Source of the DNA: CALLVY01 sp937899855
GTDB taxonomy: Bacteria > Bacteroidota > Bacteroidia > Chitinophagales > Saprospiraceae
NCBI GenBank assembly: GCA_039820405.1
Contig: JBCBQC010000006.1
Span: forward strand, 1-64,000
DNA length: 64,000 bases
Reading direction: 5' to 3'
Shown here: positions 41,517-50,243 of the stretch, piece by piece
How positions within the stretch are numbered: position 1 is the first letter of the stretch
How the letters are laid out: every line of letters starts with the position of its first letter
The notes under the pieces: model-generated
What the model saw: the letters and a program-made list of their open reading frames with translations, nothing else
What the model was told of the DNA's origin: nothing
Databases searched by the model: none
Translations under genes and position numbers: made by a program

Positions 41517-43445
41517 TTATCGGACCATGATGGGGGTCAGGCCACCGTGCCCCTTGCCATCTTTGAGCAGATCATTTTCATCCGTATTGGGGTCGGCCGT
41601 CCAGTAGCCATCAATGATGTACTTGTAAACGTACCGCCCCTTGGGCAGCTCAATTTTACATTCCCATCCGTCTTCCGTTTGGTACAGGGGCGTACCGAAC
41701 ATGTTCCAATTGTTAAAATCTCCGACCAAGTAGACTTGCCGAGCGTCCGGATAACCCGCCAAGCGAAAGGTCGTATTTCCCGACCGGCTGGGATTGGGGG
41801 AATTGAACTTTTTCCGTGGCAGTTGAAAGGATTCCTGAGCAATTTTATACGTCAGGTAGGCGATCAATTTGGCATTGTGTTCCTGGTCCTTGGGGGGGAC
41901 GTATTCGTAGACATCCATATTGGTGTGGTGTATGGCGCTCCTATAATCCAAGGGGTCTTGGATGAATTGGAAGGCGGGTACATTAAAGTAGTCAAATAGC
42001 TCGTGGTCGGTCTGATTGGCATTTTGTATCGTCAGCGTTTGGCTGAGGTCAAAGGGCTCCAGGTATTCTGAAAAGTGAGCGGCAACGTCCTCGTTACCAT
42101 TTAGGTAAACACCTCGAATCATCCCCGCACCATTATCCAAATTCAGGTAAGCCGATATTTTCTCTTGCTCCTTTTTGGTCTCCCCGCTTTCAAAATCGCC
42201 CACGAGTTCGCTAACGTATCTTTTGGAACCAGCAAAGACTTGTTCCTCTCCCCCCCAAAGGATCAGGCGAATGGTGCGCTTGGGCTTTACTTCCAGCTCG
42301 TTGATCATTCGGAAGGCCTCCATCATCACCGCACAGTTAGAGGCATTGTCCACCGCCCCGGTTCCGGCGTGCCAGCTGTCCAGGTGGGCACCGATGAGGA
42401 CCAGTTCTTCCTTCAGGTTTTCGTCCGAGCCCTCAATTTCTGCGATCAGGTTGACATTGTACTTGGGGTCTTCAAAAAATTTGGTCTTTAAGTTCAACTT
42501 GATTTTGGGCTGGATGCCCAGTTCCATCAAGCGGATGATCCGCCCAAAGTGTTCGTTGCTAAGTACAAAAGAGGCCAGCGGTTTGGGGTCTTCTTTTTTG
42601 ACGAAAGAGGGTACCGTCCGGTTTCCATCCGCGTGTAAAATGCCGTAGGGAAAATTACTCGGCTCCACAACCGCAATGACGCCCTGTTGTTTGCAAAAAT
42701 CAAAAAAGGCCGCCCTTTCCTTCTTGATCCGGGCCCGCATTCCAAACACGTCAACCGTAGACCTTCTGCTGTGATAGCCAATGATTAAGTCATTGGGGTC
42801 GGGATTGGCAGTGGCCCGGGTGAGCGTCATCTCATCCAGTCGCCGGGACATCTGGTGCTCTACGTTCGATACCGGATAGTAGTAGCCTTTGACCAGCACC
42901 ACCTTACCGTTCAAGTCCTCTTCCAACTGATAGATCTCCGCAAAGGAATTGATGAGGATGGGCGCTCCCTCCTGGATACCGTCGGTGGAAGTGGAAAAGG
43001 CCAGCGGATAAGCCATCAGTGGGGTATAGTTGGGTTCGGATAGCTCCATACTAAACGCTTCAATGGCCCAACCAACGTGATTGTTGTCAAAGGATTGCAA
43101 GGTCACATTGGGGATTCCCCACTCCTCCAGTTGTGCTTTGATCCACCGTACGGATTCGTAGTATTGGGGTGTCCCAATCAATCGTGGTCCGTACACATCC
43201 GATAGGTAACTCACGGAGCGCATGATGCTTTGCTCCACCGAGTCGGTGCTTATTTGCCGGAAAACACTTTCGTCCGTACTGACTTTGGGGGCTTCGGGAA
43301 TGAGTCTCATATTGCAGTGAGGGCAAAGGCCAGCCGCTGCAAAAGTTAAGGTGTCACAATCCATATTGCAGGGAGGGCAAGCATACTGCCCCAGTAGGTG
43401 TAAGGGTAAAAAAAGTATCGTGATGATGCAGCCGTAGATATTCAT
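41517..43445 (-). CDS. M28-family metallopeptidase with N-terminal metal-binding motif and C-terminal CBM48-like domain
   Basis: A 642-residue exported protein. After a signal peptide (about 1-19) comes a short cysteine module (Cys23, 26, 30, 41, 44: YACPPCNMDCD and LCPHCNM) like the heavy-metal-binding motif found on metal-handling proteins. A PA-like region lies about 140-330. The M28 peptidase core (about 330-540) keeps its zinc ligands: His354 (IGAHLDS), Asp366 (VDNAS), Glu400-401 (GGEE), Asp437 (NLDNGA) and His506/507. The C-terminus (about 553-642, VYLVGDFNNW, GRYVYKYIIDG) is a CBM48/AMPK-beta-type domain, normally found on glycogen enzymes. The combination is unusual. Likely an aminopeptidase or carboxypeptidase outside the cytoplasm. 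Confidence 0.85.
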   Translation of the reverse strand: MNIYGCIITILFLPLHLLGQYACPPCNMDCDTLTFAAAGLCPHCNMRLIPEAPKVSTDESVFRQISTDSVEQSIMRSVSYLSDVYGPRLIGTPQYYESVRWIKAQLEEWGIPNVTLQSFDNNHVGWAIEAFSMELSEPNYTPLMAYPLAFSTSTDGIQEGAPILINSFAEIYQLEEDLNGKVVLVKGYYYPVSNVEHQMSRRLDEMTLTRATANPDPNDLIIGYHSRRSTVDVFGMRARIKKERAAFFDFCKQQGVIAVVEPSNFPYGILHADGNRTVPSFVKKEDPKPLASFVLSNEHFGRIIRLMELGIQPKIKLNLKTKFFEDPKYNVNLIAEIEGSDENLKEELVLIGAHLDSWHAGTGAVDNASNCAVMMEAFRMINELEVKPKRTIRLILWGGEEQVFAGSKRYVSELVGDFESGETKKEQEKISAYLNLDNGAGMIRGVYLNGNEDVAAHFSEYLEPFDLSQTLTIQNANQTDHELFDYFNVPAFQFIQDPLDYRSAIHHTNMDVYEYVPPKDQEHNAKLIAYLTYKIAQESFQLPRKKFNSPNPSRSGNTTFRLAGYPDARQVYLVGDFNNWNMFGTPLYQTEDGWECKIELPKGRYVYKYIIDGYWTADPNTDENDLLKDGKGHGGLTPIMVR

Positions 43446-43524
43446 CCTCTCTTTATTTTTATCTGACTTATTTATGCTTTAGTTTACGTTTTAAAATTTC
43501 GGATTATTTTCCTTGGGTAGTAAT

Positions 43525-43690
43525 TAGAAGCCATCTCAAAAATATCCTTCGAGCTGTGGCAGGGTCATTTTCGCCCCTACTTCGTTGCCAAAAGCGTCAT
43601 CCCGATAGGAATCGGGACTCCGTTTGGGCGCCTCGTAGGGACGTAAATGACCGCTCCCTCGCTAACAAAAACATTTTGAGATGGCTTCTA
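43525..43690. mobile_element. MITE-like element, family 1, copy 2
   Basis: A 166-base non-coding element with terminal inverted repeats TAGAAGCCATCTCAAAA / TTTTGAGATGGCTTCTA (perfect over about 15 bases), flanked by TTAG and CTAG. It aligns with the reverse complement of copy 1 (5142-5340) through most of its length and keeps the internal TCCCGAT/ATCGGGA hairpin. It lies in a long gene-free interval upstream of the M28 gene. Confidence 0.8.
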
Positions 43691-44538
43691 GTACCGCTTT
43701 TTCAGTGCTTATTTCTCCCTCCAAGGAAAACAATGAACCCTCCTGCTATCCTTTTCTTTAGCCCCGGTATTAAGTTACTGTAGTCCCTACCTCCTAGTTG
43801 GTAAGCTTCGTTTTGCCACTGGAATATCAGTCACTTCGTCGAGTAGGATCGTGCGTTCGCCCGACCGTTGGAACGGTAGGGCTCGAACGCCACCCCGGTA
43901 GTTTTGTCTCAAAAACACTTGTTTTTAGTCCCTTTTGATGATGGGGTTTGCCTCCGGGTAAACTCCATTTTTTCACTTTCCCATTTTGGCGTTCCAAAAA
44001 TATTGGCTACATTTATCCCGAGTGAACTGAAGAGGGTAGGGTCCACAAAAGTGATCCACTACAAATACCCTCACCCAACAAACTATCTTTACTTGGATTT
44101 ATGACAAACGCATTCCGCTACCGGGAATCGTATTTGTTGCTCTGAGAAACCCTTTCCCGTGATTTACTGACGCACACTATCCAACCGTTTTCGGTACTAC
44201 CTACCGTCAACCGTTAGTGTCCCTTTCTCACCCATTCCCGTGTATTACTGGTGCTCGGCTCTACGTCGATCACTGATCCTTTGGCTAGCGATGGTGAGGT
44301 AACACTGCCCCCGTGTCCGTCATCCAAAGCATCTCCACCATAAAAGCGGCCGTCCAGGACCCAACTACCGGGGGTACCGCGAGCCGTCGTTGTATACCGA
44401 CCGCCAAAAGAGGCCGTCGCTGCTTGGAATTATTGGGGTCCGCTCCCGCGTGGGGTGGGCGCCAGTGCGAATAACTAACGATCGACCCGCAGGGCAAGCG
44501 CGCTGTCCTGGGTGTCGAAAAAAATCTTCCCAACAACC
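43691..44538. other. Gene-free interval with a strong hairpin and near-repeats
   Basis: About 850 bases with no convincing gene. At 43853-43890 a compound stem (GCGTTCG...CGAACGC outside, CCC/GGG and ACCGTT/AACGGT inside) would fold tightly. Two imperfect copies of an 18-base word (CCCGTGATTTACTGACGC near 44155 and CCCGTGTATTACTGGTGC near 44238) lie about 83 bases apart. The promoter of the next gene is expected here but no good consensus was found. Confidence 0.4.
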
Positions 44539-47500
44539 ATGATTGTATCTGGTGTCAAATGGGTACTCTGCTTCCTCGCTTGGAGTGGAGCCGTATCCGT
44601 CGCTGCTTTAGATACAAATTATGATTCCGTCCCGAACGTATCCGATACCCTGCGCCTCGACGCTGCTCAAGCTCGTCTGGCCCTATCGGTGCGTCCGGAT
44701 CATAGTTTGCTGTCCATCTGTGGCTTACAAAAAGGTCAACGCTATTCTTTTATCTTGGTGACTGCCTCACCGCATACGAAGGGGAAAGTGCAATGGCGGC
44801 TCCCAGGCGTGTCGAATACACGCCCAAAAACCGATCAGTGGGAGACGTTTATTGCGGAGGAAGACTGCGCCACCATCGAATTGTTCAATACTATGGGAAC
44901 GAGCGTAGCTTCCACACTTTCCTTGGGCTGTTTGTCCTGCCCCCCACCCCCCCGCAAAGCCGTATTCGACCCCGCCCTGACGAGCCTCCAAACCGATCCC
45001 AACTATTCGGCCAATACCCTGGTCGAAGACATCTTCGTCAGCGGCAATTGCTTCTCGGTCGATCCCGGCTCCATCAACTTTGACGGCTACGCCCGTGGAC
45101 TGGGCTACTTCTCCTCCGGTAGCAGCTCCATCAACATCGAGGAAGGCATCATCCTCTCCACCGGGCGGACCACCAGTGCGGAGGGGCGCAACGCAGTCAA
45201 CAGCGCCACCACCGAACTAAAGCCCATCAACGCCTCGGACTTCGATCCCGACCTCAGCCAGTTGATCAATTATACCCAGCCCCTCACCGATCTGCAAATC
45301 CTGGAGTTTGAATTTGTACCGACCTCCGCAGAAGTCAGCTTTGATTACGTCTTTGCCTCGGAAGAATATTGCGAATACGTCAACTCCAATTTTAACGATG
45401 TCTTTGGCTTTTTTATCAGTGGTCCCGGCATCAACGGCCCCTTCAGCAACCAAGCGGAAAATATTGCCCTCATTCCCGGCAGCTCGGATTACATCTCCAT
45501 CAATAGTGTCAACCACCTCAGCAATTCCAACTACTACGTCAATAACATTCCGGCCAATCACTTTACCCTCTTTCCCTTCGTAGCGCTCGAGTGCAACAAC
45601 CACCCCATCGAAAACGGTCCGGCCAACGATTTTATCGAATTCGATGGCTTTACCACCGTACTGACCGCCCGGGCCGACGTGATCCCCTGCGAAACCTACC
45701 GCATCAAGTTGGCGATCGCCGATGTGGCCGACCGCCGCTTCGACTCCGCCGTCTTCCTCCGGGCCAACAGCTTCAACGCCGGTGGTGCCGCCGACGCCAC
45801 AACCGATTTTCCCACCGCCTTCGGCGGACGGGCCTACGAGGGCTGTACCGGGAGTCAATTTGTATTCCAACGGCAGGACGGGGACCTCAGTACCGACCTC
45901 ACCGTACGCTATACCATCAGTAACAGCAGTACGGCCACCCCCGGTAGCGATTACGAAGCCCTGCCGGACTCGATCGTCATTCCCGCCGGGGAGGAATTCT
46001 TTTACCTACCCGTCAACGTTTACGACGATCCCCTTTTCGAAGCCGACGAAACCATCATCCTCGACCTCGAAGCCCCCTGCTCCTGTGCCACCCCCTTCGT
46101 CGAGATGACCATCACCGATCCCGTACCCCTGGCGCTGGAGCTGTTTCCCCAATCCCTTTGTGCCCCCGCTACCATCGACCTCAACGTCAGCCTGAGTGGT
46201 GGCCTGCCCGATTTTCAGTACCAGTGGAGCAGTGGAGATACCGATCCCCAAGCCTCCGTATTCGTCGATCGCGATACGACTTTTTACCTCACCGTCACCG
46301 ACTACTGTGGTCGCAGCATCCGCGATTCGGTGGACATTACCTTTATCCAAACCCCCGAAGCCATCATCAGTGGCGACTACGAAATATGTCCCGAAGGGGA
46401 CCCCGCCATTTTAACCATTACCTTTTCGCAAGCGGGAACGCACCGCATCACGTACAGCATCGACGGCGTGCCACAAGCGCCGATCGACAACATTACGGTA
46501 AACCCCTACACCCTGGAGGCTACCGTTACCGGTGATTACGAACTGCTTGCCGTCAACAACGAATCCTGTGCGGGGTCTACCTTCGGTTTGGCGAGCGTTC
46601 GACCGCTCGTTTTTGACCTACAAGCTAGCGTCGATAGCCTGAGCTGTACCGAGCGCAACGATGGAGCGATTGAAGTGCATCTGGACGGCGGACAAGCCCC
46701 ATACACCTATCAGTGGCAACCCGGTGGTGGAAACGTCCCCCGTCTGGAAAATCTGGCCGCGGGCCTCTACGCCCTCACCATCACCGACGCCAATGCCTGT
46801 ACCATCAGCGATAGTTTTCGGATTGATTTGTCGACTACCATCCCCTTTGCCATCGCCAACGACCCCGAAGTGCTTACTTGTTCCAAAACTGAGATCACCA
46901 TCATAGGCGATGGCTCGACCGGAGGCGCGTACGCCTACCAGTGGTCGACCCCGGATGGCCAAATTGTATCCGGAGCGACCACCCTCCGTCCGCTCGTGAC
47001 GGCGGGTGGGACCTATCGTTTGGTCGTGACCCATTTGCCGACGGCCTGTGCGGCCACCACGACGGCCTTGGTACTCGTGGATACCCTCGCCCCCCAGGCG
47101 GAGATCATCCCGCTGGGGCCCCTGCCCCTGTCCTGTACCACCACCAGTACCATCCTCGATGGCAGTGCCTCCCAACCGCTGGGCAGCCTGTTGTACCGTT
47201 GGTCTAGCCCGGACGTGAGCATTCCGGGACCGACCGATCAGGCGGTGCTGAGCCTCGACCGTCCCGGTACCTACGAACTGCAGGTCACCAATATCACGAA
47301 TGGTTGTACCGCTACCGAAATCCTCCAAATCGTGGCCGATACGACCCGGCCCGCGCTGTCGATTGCGCCACCTGATGAAATCAACTGTCGCGACTCGCTC
47401 GTCCGTCTGGATGCGAGGGCCTCGGTGACCGGTCCCGAATTTTCCTACCGCTGGACGGCCAGCAACGGGGGGCAGATTCTCAGTGGGGCGACGAGCTTAG

Positions 47501-48636
47501 AGCCGCTGGTGGATCGCTCGGGGGATTACCGACTCGAAATTGAAGACCTGGACAATGGCTGTCGCAATACTGGTCAAACGGTGGTGGTGGAGAACAAAGT
47601 GGCACCGCTGGCCCGGGCGACGGCCCCCGAACGCTTAGATTGCAACACGTCCTCCGTATACGTGGATGGCAGTGGCTCTTCGGAGGGGGTGGATTTGACG
47701 TATCGGTGGGCCAGCGCTACGGGTGTCTTCCGGGACGATAGTTTGACCCTGCGCGTCGAGGTGGAGGAGGCGGGGCTTTACTACCTCTACGTGACCGACC
47801 AAGCCAACGGTTGCGTGGCGGTGGCTGAGGTTTGGGTGGAGGAAGAAGACAACCGGCCGGAGGCCATCGATTTGCTGCCCCAGGCACCGCCCTGCTACGG
47901 CGATCCGGGGGCCCTGGTGGTACGGGATATCGTGGGTGGTTTTCCTCCCTACCTCTATTCCTACGACGGGGGTGCTACCTTCGGAAGCGACAGCCTGCGG
48001 ACGGGGCTGGCTTCCGGCGATTACGAGCTCGTGGTCCAGGACCTCAACGGATGTGAATTGCGCCAGCCTTTTCGCATCCCCTTCCTCACCGAGCGCTTTG
48101 TCTTACTCGACCCCATTATTGAGGTCGAATTGGGCGAAAGCGCGGAGCTCGAAGTACTGACCAATTTGCCCTCCGCTCTGATCGACTCCGTCCGCTGGTG
48201 GCCCGCCGAGGGCCTCGACTGCGCCGACTGCCTCGAACCCACGGCCCTAGTTTACGACTGGACCGACTACTCCCTCACCGTGATCGACACCAACGGTTGC
48301 GTACTGGGGGATGCCACCCAACTGCGGGTGCGCAAGGAGAGGAGGGTATACATTCCCAACGTCTTTTCCCCCAATGGCGACGGGGTCAACGACTGGTTCT
48401 TTATCCATTCCGATCCCAGTAGCGTTCGCCAAATTCGCCAGCTGCGGATCTACGATCGCTGGGGGGAGGAGGTGTTTGTGCAGCAGGGGGGGCGTACGAA
48501 TGATCCGGGCATTGGTTGGGATGGCAATTTCCGGGGCCAGCGGATGTCGCCCGGGGTATTCACCTACTTTGCCGAATTGGAGTTTGTTGACGGTCTCACG
48601 CAACGTTACCGTGGAGATGTCAGTCTACTTAGGTAG
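44539..48636 (+). CDS. Giant surface protein with choice-of-anchor L, Ig-like repeats and CHU_C/T9SS type B domain
   Basis: A 1365-residue exported protein. Start at ATG 44539 gives a signal peptide (MIVSGVKWVLCFLAW); a GTG at 44512 is the alternative. Order: a short N-domain; a choice-of-anchor L domain (about 145-430; SFDYVFASEEYCEYV and ALIPGSSDYISINSVN are typical); a Calx-beta-like segment (about 430-540); SprB/PKD-like repeats with aromatic QYQWS/YRW strands and paired cysteines (about 540-1190, at least four repeats with YxYxW...SGATxLxPLV); and a C-terminal gliding-motility-associated CHU_C domain (about 1275-1365, IPNVFSPNGDGVNDWF, YDRWGEEVF). This is the T9SS type B signal. Probably an adhesin. 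Confidence 0.85.
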   Translation: MIVSGVKWVLCFLAWSGAVSVAALDTNYDSVPNVSDTLRLDAAQARLALSVRPDHSLLSICGLQKGQRYSFILVTASPHTKGKVQWRLPGVSNTRPKTDQWETFIAEEDCATIELFNTMGTSVASTLSLGCLSCPPPPRKAVFDPALTSLQTDPNYSANTLVEDIFVSGNCFSVDPGSINFDGYARGLGYFSSGSSSINIEEGIILSTGRTTSAEGRNAVNSATTELKPINASDFDPDLSQLINYTQPLTDLQILEFEFVPTSAEVSFDYVFASEEYCEYVNSNFNDVFGFFISGPGINGPFSNQAENIALIPGSSDYISINSVNHLSNSNYYVNNIPANHFTLFPFVALECNNHPIENGPANDFIEFDGFTTVLTARADVIPCETYRIKLAIADVADRRFDSAVFLRANSFNAGGAADATTDFPTAFGGRAYEGCTGSQFVFQRQDGDLSTDLTVRYTISNSSTATPGSDYEALPDSIVIPAGEEFFYLPVNVYDDPLFEADETIILDLEAPCSCATPFVEMTITDPVPLALELFPQSLCAPATIDLNVSLSGGLPDFQYQWSSGDTDPQASVFVDRDTTFYLTVTDYCGRSIRDSVDITFIQTPEAIISGDYEICPEGDPAILTITFSQAGTHRITYSIDGVPQAPIDNITVNPYTLEATVTGDYELLAVNNESCAGSTFGLASVRPLVFDLQASVDSLSCTERNDGAIEVHLDGGQAPYTYQWQPGGGNVPRLENLAAGLYALTITDANACTISDSFRIDLSTTIPFAIANDPEVLTCSKTEITIIGDGSTGGAYAYQWSTPDGQIVSGATTLRPLVTAGGTYRLVVTHLPTACAATTTALVLVDTLAPQAEIIPLGPLPLSCTTTSTILDGSASQPLGSLLYRWSSPDVSIPGPTDQAVLSLDRPGTYELQVTNITNGCTATEILQIVADTTRPALSIAPPDEINCRDSLVRLDARASVTGPEFSYRWTASNGGQILSGATSLEPLVDRSGDYRLEIEDLDNGCRNTGQTVVVENKVAPLARATAPERLDCNTSSVYVDGSGSSEGVDLTYRWASATGVFRDDSLTLRVEVEEAGLYYLYVTDQANGCVAVAEVWVEEEDNRPEAIDLLPQAPPCYGDPGALVVRDIVGGFPPYLYSYDGGATFGSDSLRTGLASGDYELVVQDLNGCELRQPFRIPFLTERFVLLDPIIEVELGESAELEVLTNLPSALIDSVRWWPAEGLDCADCLEPTALVYDWTDYSLTVIDTNGCVLGDATQLRVRKERRVYIPNVFSPNGDGVNDWFFIHSDPSSVRQIRQLRIYDRWGEEVFVQQGGRTNDPGIGWDGNFRGQRMSPGVFTYFAELEFVDGLTQRYRGDVSLLR

Positions 48637-48775
48637 AAACGGACACACATTTGCGTTTTACATCCCTAATTCAGAACTAAACATGATTTTTTTCAGGAGT
48701 AAAACTACCTCCCAAAACCGAAAACCCAACGTACTATTTTTTTCTTTTTGAGTTTGTTTTCATAATTCCAAGTCA

Positions 48776-48813
48776 AGGGTTGACAGTCATAAAGATGACT
48801 TCAACCCTTTTTT
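48776..48813 (+). terminator. Rho-independent terminator of the giant surface-protein gene
   Basis: Eight-base stem AGGGTTGA / TCAACCCT (48776-48783, 48801-48808) with an inner AGTCAT/ATGACT pair, followed by six T residues. It lies 140 bases past the stop codon. Confidence 0.75.
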
Positions 48814-48824
48814 CGTAGGGGTAT

Positions 48825-48854
48825 AAAAAAAGCCCGGTTGGATCAGAACCGGGC
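48825..48854 (-). terminator. Rho-independent terminator of the T9SS protein gene
   Basis: Eight-base stem GCCCGGTT (48832-48839) / AACCGGGC (48847-48854), seven-base loop, followed on the minus strand by TTTTTTATAC. It lies 73 bases past the stop codon at 48927. Confidence 0.8.
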
Positions 48855-48926
48855 CATCGTTGTTTGACGTTTTTAGCGGTACAGCGCTAATTGATCCAAT
48901 TGTTCTTACCGCTGGATAGAGGGGGT

Positions 48927-50141
48927 TTACTCTACCTTGAGGAAACGGAAAGTCTCGTAGTGGGCGCCCACTTGCAGGCGACCAAAGTACCAGCCGGTGG
49001 GCAGCTGATCCAGGTCCAGTCGGTACTGGAAGGTGCCGGTGGTGGTAGCGGGAAGGGGCGTGGGTAGTGCCCGGGCGCGGCCCTGGGCGTCAAAGAGTTG
49101 GAGGCGTAATGCTGCCCCCGCTTTGGCCCCCGTCATTTGCAGGTAAAGTGCTTCTCGGGCGGGGTTGGGAGACAGTTGTAATTGGGTATTGTTGTTACTT
49201 TCGGAGGCTACCTGAGCCGAACGGCGGCTGCTGCGGTCGGTACATTTGGAGATGTGGAGATAACCCCCTTGGGTTTCTGCGAGCCAGTCCATCGTAAAGC
49301 CGGTGTAGGGGGCGTAGGAGAAAGCGAGGAATCCCGCTCCGGATTCGTCGAGGGCGTAGATTTGGTCTTCGTTGTCGGCAAAATGGGTATTTTCAAAGCA
49401 GTTGCCGAGGGCATTGCCGAGGAGGATGATGCGTTGGTATTCGACCAGGTCTTGGTAGCCCATAAAGAACTGACCATTGGTGTCGAACAGTTTTCCCTGG
49501 GATCCGGCCTCGAAGTCGAAGCCCCACTTGACGCGGTACAGGGAATTGTGTTCGAACTCCTCATTCTGGATGATACTGCTGACGCGGGCGCCGATACTGG
49601 TACCGTAAAATTGTTCGAAATAGAGGACTTCGAATTGGCTGCAGTGGCAATCGTGAACGTTGGAGACGTCGAAGGCGATGATTTTTTCGTCGATGATGAT
49701 GAATTCGGCGCTGGTTTTGTTGCCAAAGCGGGCGCTGACGAGGTAGAGGGTGAGGCCGTTGTCCCAGTTGTAGAGTTCGTATTCACTGGTGTGGAGCCAC
49801 TGGCTGTCGGTCTGGCCATTGCCCAGGTGGAGGTAGCGGATGTGGTAAGCTTGGGCACCGGGCAGTTGGGGCCAGTCGATTCGCAGGAGGGGATCGCTTT
49901 CTTCAACGACGGCGGCCTGGGGGACGGCGAGGCTGCTTTGGTAGGGAAAGGCATCAATGCCCTGGAGGAAGTGCGCGACTTTGGTCATGGGAATATCGAT
50001 GCGATTGGCGTAATTGTGTTCGATCTCGGCCAAAACGGCATTGACATTGCCGGGAGTGAGCCGGTTGGTACTGAGTTGGGCCAATCCGGGGGGAGCCACG
50101 GAACAGCAGAAAAGCACGAAAATGATAGCAAAGCGATACAT
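48927..50141 (-). CDS. T9SS-secreted protein, unknown function
   Basis: A 404-residue exported protein with signal peptide (about 1-22). Residues about 80-150 resemble a fibronectin-like fold (IDWPQLPGAQAYHIRYLHLGNG...SEYELYNW). The middle (about 160-310) is unrecognised, with CHC and paired cysteines. The last 80 residues (about 322-404, LQLSPNPAREALYLQM to YETFRFLKVE) are a T9SS type A sorting domain. It should reach the cell surface or medium. No enzymatic motif is seen. Confidence 0.75.
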   Translation of the reverse strand: MYRFAIIFVLFCCSVAPPGLAQLSTNRLTPGNVNAVLAEIEHNYANRIDIPMTKVAHFLQGIDAFPYQSSLAVPQAAVVEESDPLLRIDWPQLPGAQAYHIRYLHLGNGQTDSQWLHTSEYELYNWDNGLTLYLVSARFGNKTSAEFIIIDEKIIAFDVSNVHDCHCSQFEVLYFEQFYGTSIGARVSSIIQNEEFEHNSLYRVKWGFDFEAGSQGKLFDTNGQFFMGYQDLVEYQRIILLGNALGNCFENTHFADNEDQIYALDESGAGFLAFSYAPYTGFTMDWLAETQGGYLHISKCTDRSSRRSAQVASESNNNTQLQLSPNPAREALYLQMTGAKAGAALRLQLFDAQGRARALPTPLPATTTGTFQYRLDLDQLPTGWYFGRLQVGAHYETFRFLKVE

Positions 50142-50243
50142 GAAAGGAGTATTTTGTTATTTAAAGAGGAAAAATAGCGGCAATAGCCGTGAAAATTCAT
50201 TACATTTTCTCTGATTTTTTCCCTGCCTCATTACGGATCCATC

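Noticed and set aside
43904..44104. Small open frame in the gap before the giant surface protein
   Set aside because: No plausible start context, no protein-like composition; probably chance.
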